The notes under the pieces: model-generated | Database searches by the model: none | What the model saw: the letters and a program-made list of their open reading frames with translations, nothing else | Told to the model about the DNA's origin: nothing | Shown here: positions 61,674 to 64,000 of the stretch, piece by piece | Position numbering within the stretch: the first letter of the stretch is position 1 | Layout of the letters: the number at the start of each line of letters is the position of its first letter | Made by a program: the position numbers and the translations under genes | Assembly: GCA_041394405.1 (NCBI GenBank) | Contig: JAWKIF010000006.1 | Span: 1,178,001 to 1,242,000 of the forward strand | Length of the DNA: 64,000 bases | From: Microthrix sp041394405 | Lineage (GTDB): Bacteria; Actinomycetota; Acidimicrobiia; Acidimicrobiales; Microtrichaceae | Direction of reading: 5' to 3'

Positions 61674-63797
61674 GTGCCCCAGCTGAACGCCGCCGACTCG
61701 CGCCCGGCGGCATCGCCGCTTCGGGAGCCGACGCCCAGGTGGGTCCTGCGCCTCCGCGACGGGGTGGTCCGGGCGCGAACGCGCCTGGTGGAACCGGTCC
61801 GGGGGTTGGCCCCTCCGTGGGCGCGGCTTCAGCTGATGATGGTGATCCTGGTGGGCGTCGTGGTCGTGTGGCCGGTCCTCTGGGGCGGGCTTCCGGAGGG
61901 CGATGACGTTCCCTATCACGTCGCCAAGAACGCGTTCGCGTTCAGCAACATCTTCGGTGCCGGCCACCTGAACGGCTGGGCACCCACCTTTTCCATGGGT
62001 TCCGAGCAGTTCCTGCTGTACGGCCCCGGCCTGGCAGCGCTGGCCTCGGCCATGCGGGTGCTCACGCTGGGCGCCGTCGGCCACGAGTCGCTGGTGGCGT
62101 GGTCGGGCGCGCTGGGCCTGGTCGCCACCGCGCCGGCGGCCTACTTCCTGGCACGCGGCCTGCGGCTGGGCCCCACGGGTTCGGCAACGGTCGGGGTGGC
62201 CTCCCTGTGTGTCTCCGTGCCCTTTGGAGTCGGGGCCGCCGGCACCTTCGACCTCGGGTTGATTCCGCATCAGCTGGCGACACCCCTGGTACTCCTCACG
62301 CTTGGCGCGCTGGTCCGCGCCGTGGACCTGGAGGAGCGACGCTGGGTGACCCTGGCCTCGGTGGCGGCTGTGGCGGTCACCGTCACCCATCTGACCTCTG
62401 CGCTGGTCACCGCCGTGGCCTTCGGGATCGTACTTGGGCTCCGGGCCGCAACGCCCTCGGCGGGCCGCCCCGCCGGTGGTTGGGCGGCGGCCGCCTACCG
62501 GGTGTTCCTGGCCGGCGCGCTGGCTGCGGGGTTCGGCGCCTGGTGGATCGTGCCCCTGCTGGAGAACTCGGGGCCGCGGCCCCCCACTGCCACCTGGACC
62601 ACGCAGCCGCTGGGCGCCGAGGTGCGGGACCTGCTGACGACACACCTGTGGGCCTCGACGGCAATCGTCGTGGCCACCGTTGCCGCGCTCGGAATGTGTC
62701 TGGTGTGGTGGATGAGCGCCTCGGCGCCGCTGGCGCGTCTCGCGCCCTGGCGCGCCGCCGTCGTGCTGGCCGGGCCGGTGTTGTTGTTGGTGCTCTATGC
62801 GCTGCATCAGCTGTTGCCCGGCGACACCGCCCTGTTGGTGGTGAATCGGGGCACCGGATACGCGGCGCTCCTGTGGATCCTCCCGCTCGGCGTGGTGGCC
62901 GATGCGGCAGCCAACGGACGCCCGCCCGCTTTCGGCTTGGCCCTGGTGGCGGTGGTTGGGTTGGCGGTGGCTGCGGCCCCGTCGCTCATCCCCCACCGGG
63001 AGGACATCCGCCCGGCATCTCCGCCGTCGCCGGAGCTCACCCAGGTGGGCGGCCTCCTGGAACAGCGTGTGCCCCCGGAGGGCCGGTTTGCCTGGGTGCA
63101 TGAGGATGGTTTCGACCAGAGCTTCGGCCCCGTGCACCCGGACCTGTGGCTGGCCATGGAGGCCCAGGTGTCGACGCTGAACGGCTTCGGAGGAGAGACC
63201 ATCTCCCCGGTGGACACCTTCGTTCAGTACCAACTGGCCGCGATGGACCCTCGCGAGGCCGATCCGTTGCTGGTGCGCAACGGCGTGACCCACCTGGTGG
63301 CCGGCCCATCGGTGGCGGCGCGCTACGACTCCTTGCCTGGCTGGGAGGTGGCCTGGTCCTCGCCCAGGTTGGTGCTGTTGGAGCGACGCGCCGACGTGTC
63401 GCTTGCCGCGCCTCGGGTGGGTCAACAGACCACGCTGGAGGCGTGGGAGCCGGAGCGCGTGAGTTGGCGATCCCGAGGCGGCGACGCGGTGGTGCTGGGC
63501 CTGCCGGCCTTCCCGAAGTGGCGGGTGACCGTCGACGGCGAACGGGTGACCACCTCAGACACCGATGGATTCCTCACCGTGCCCCTCTCCGGCGACGGCG
63601 AACACGTCGTGGAGGCCCGGTTTGTCCCCTCCTGGGGCGACCGGCTGGGACTGCTGATCGCGTTGATCGCGATCGCTGGGCGCACCGGGCTGCTGGGGCG
63701 GGTGCGTCGAGGTGCCGGTGCCGCGCGGCGCAGGTTCGTCGGCGGAGGCACCGAGGATGTCGGGGGAGGCACCGAGGATGGGGACCAGCGTGGCTGA
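61674..63797 (+). CDS. Large polytopic membrane protein with YfhO/PTPS-related features
   Basis: A 707-residue protein with 10-12 membrane helices. The first loop has GDDVPYHVAKNAFAF...W and MGSEQFLLYGPGLAALAS, resembling the PTPS_related/YfhO group of GT-C-like enzymes. After the last helices a soluble beta domain (about 460-630) resembles YfhO carbohydrate-linked C-domains. The tail carries GGGTEDV/GGGTEDG repeats. It probably modifies or transfers glycans outside the membrane; this is inference. GTG start. Confidence 0.65.
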   Translation: MPQLNAADSRPAASPLREPTPRWVLRLRDGVVRARTRLVEPVRGLAPPWARLQLMMVILVGVVVVWPVLWGGLPEGDDVPYHVAKNAFAFSNIFGAGHLNGWAPTFSMGSEQFLLYGPGLAALASAMRVLTLGAVGHESLVAWSGALGLVATAPAAYFLARGLRLGPTGSATVGVASLCVSVPFGVGAAGTFDLGLIPHQLATPLVLLTLGALVRAVDLEERRWVTLASVAAVAVTVTHLTSALVTAVAFGIVLGLRAATPSAGRPAGGWAAAAYRVFLAGALAAGFGAWWIVPLLENSGPRPPTATWTTQPLGAEVRDLLTTHLWASTAIVVATVAALGMCLVWWMSASAPLARLAPWRAAVVLAGPVLLLVLYALHQLLPGDTALLVVNRGTGYAALLWILPLGVVADAAANGRPPAFGLALVAVVGLAVAAAPSLIPHREDIRPASPPSPELTQVGGLLEQRVPPEGRFAWVHEDGFDQSFGPVHPDLWLAMEAQVSTLNGFGGETISPVDTFVQYQLAAMDPREADPLLVRNGVTHLVAGPSVAARYDSLPGWEVAWSSPRLVLLERRADVSLAAPRVGQQTTLEAWEPERVSWRSRGGDAVVLGLPAFPKWRVTVDGERVTTSDTDGFLTVPLSGDGEHVVEARFVPSWGDRLGLLIALIAIAGRTGLLGRVRRGAGAARRRFVGGGTEDVGGGTEDGDQRG
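63744..63780 (+). repeat. 16-bp direct repeat at the end of the large membrane-protein gene
   Basis: GGAGGCACCGAGGATG occurs at 63744-63759 and 63765-63780 (21-bp period), encoding the GGGTED unit twice. It holds two alternative ATG codons in the frame of the next gene. Confidence 0.6.
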
Positions 63798-64000
63798 GCG
63801 CGGCGCAGCCGATTCCGGCGGCCGGTCCGACGAGGTGTCGCCCCCCGTGTTGACGCTGGTGGTGCCGGTGTTGGACGAGGCCGACGGCATCGGGGAGTTC
63901 CACCGCCGGGCGTGCGATTCGCTGAACTCGATCGACCAGCTCGGCGGCCGATGGGAGCTGATCTACGTCGACGATGGCTCCACCGATGGTACGGCGGCGC
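63790..64000 (+). CDS. Family 2 glycosyltransferase, N-terminal part only
   Basis: The window ends within this gene; 70 codons are seen. VLTLVVPVLDEADGIGEFHRR is the start of the GT-A fold and LIYVDDGSTDGTAA the nucleotide-binding DDGS motif, like dolichol-phosphate mannosyltransferase or DPM1. GTG at 63790 has GGGGA 5 nt upstream and overlaps the previous stop by 8 bp; ATG at 63757 or 63778 is also possible. Partial. Confidence 0.7.
   Translation, partial: MAERGAADSGGRSDEVSPPVLTLVVPVLDEADGIGEFHRRACDSLNSIDQLGGRWELIYVDDGSTDGTAA

Noticed and set aside
61269..63425. 718-codon open frame on the minus strand
   Set aside because: It is the antisense shadow of the transaldolase and large membrane-protein genes; its sequence is His/Arg/Gly-rich with no domain.
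1..64000. CRISPR, tRNA, rRNA or mobile element
   Set aside because: No repeat-spacer array, cloverleaf, rRNA-like region, transposase, integrase or terminal repeats were recognised by eye.

Overview
This is a high-GC actinobacterial chromosome segment. Mycothione reductase, a complete Pup-proteasome system, PafBC, many GTGA/ATGA gene overlaps and GTG starts all point to Actinobacteria. Wax-ester/diacylglycerol acyltransferase, paired acyl-CoA dehydrogenases, a split NDP-forming acyl-CoA synthetase and a heliorhodopsin suggest a lipid-metabolising member, possibly class Acidimicrobiia (Microthrix/Ilumatobacter-like). That class assignment is inference. I see no tRNA, rRNA, CRISPR array, transposase, integrase or prophage, so this reads as core chromosome.

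Layout. 1-6.9 kb: an RCK/RyR-domain channel-like protein, a NYN-domain protein, a TIR-TM-WD40 protein convergent to it, FxsA and a proline-rich membrane protein. 6.9-15.5 kb: a two-subunit acyl-CoA dehydrogenase operon behind a 28-bp palindromic operator, PAP2 phosphatase, heliorhodopsin divergent from mycothione reductase, an RG-rich protein with a leader hairpin, and a crotonase. 15.5-21.3 kb: a four-gene overlapping operon (zinc-ribbon acidic protein, unknown, GNAT, Nudix), a double-length ThyX homologue, an M20 amidohydrolase and a kinase-like protein. 21.3-26.9 kb: tatB-tatC-helY operon, a zinc-ribbon protein and a degenerate glycerophosphodiesterase-like protein. 26.9-41.2 kb: one long minus-strand block with the proteasome locus (arc, dop, pup, prcB, prcA, pafA), pafB-pafC and two signal peptidases, interrupted by a DUF839 protein, a lipoprotein, a frameshifted DUF3866 gene and an SDR. 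41.5-44.6 kb: ferredoxin, then a small membrane protein-glycosyltransferase-toroid operon. 44.5-48.5 kb: tRNA modification genes (TtuB-like carrier, TtuA-like thiolase, TrmI m1A58 methyltransferase) and a small membrane-protein cluster. 48.7-58.4 kb: LON-domain protein, PBP4-type carboxypeptidase, split acyl-CoA synthetase, TesB, WS/DGAT, SPFH-NfeD and a FIST protein. 58.5-64 kb: transketolase-transaldolase, a large YfhO/PTPS-like membrane protein and the start of a GT2 glycosyltransferase.

How the parts work together. The arc-dop-pup-prcBA-pafA set is a whole degradation pathway: Dop deamidates Pup-Gln, PafA ligates it to lysines, ARC unfolds the target and PrcBA degrades it. The order pafA...pafB-pafC...tatB-tatC-helY parallels the mycobacterial neighbourhood. 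The TtuB-TtuA-TrmI set would make 2-thio-T54 and m1A58 in tRNA, a pairing best known from thermophiles. The lipid genes fit activation, oxidation and storage of acyl groups.

Regulation. Several genes without a Shine-Dalgarno have a TANNNT hexamer 6-9 nt before the start codon, which suggests leaderless transcription. Several gene ends carry perfect GC-rich hairpins that include or abut the stop codon. Noteworthy items are the heliorhodopsin, the double ThyX, the TtuA/TtuB/TrmI operon, the TIR-WD40 protein, the GT2-toroid operon, the palindromic operator of the acyl-CoA dehydrogenases and the frameshifted DUF3866 gene.
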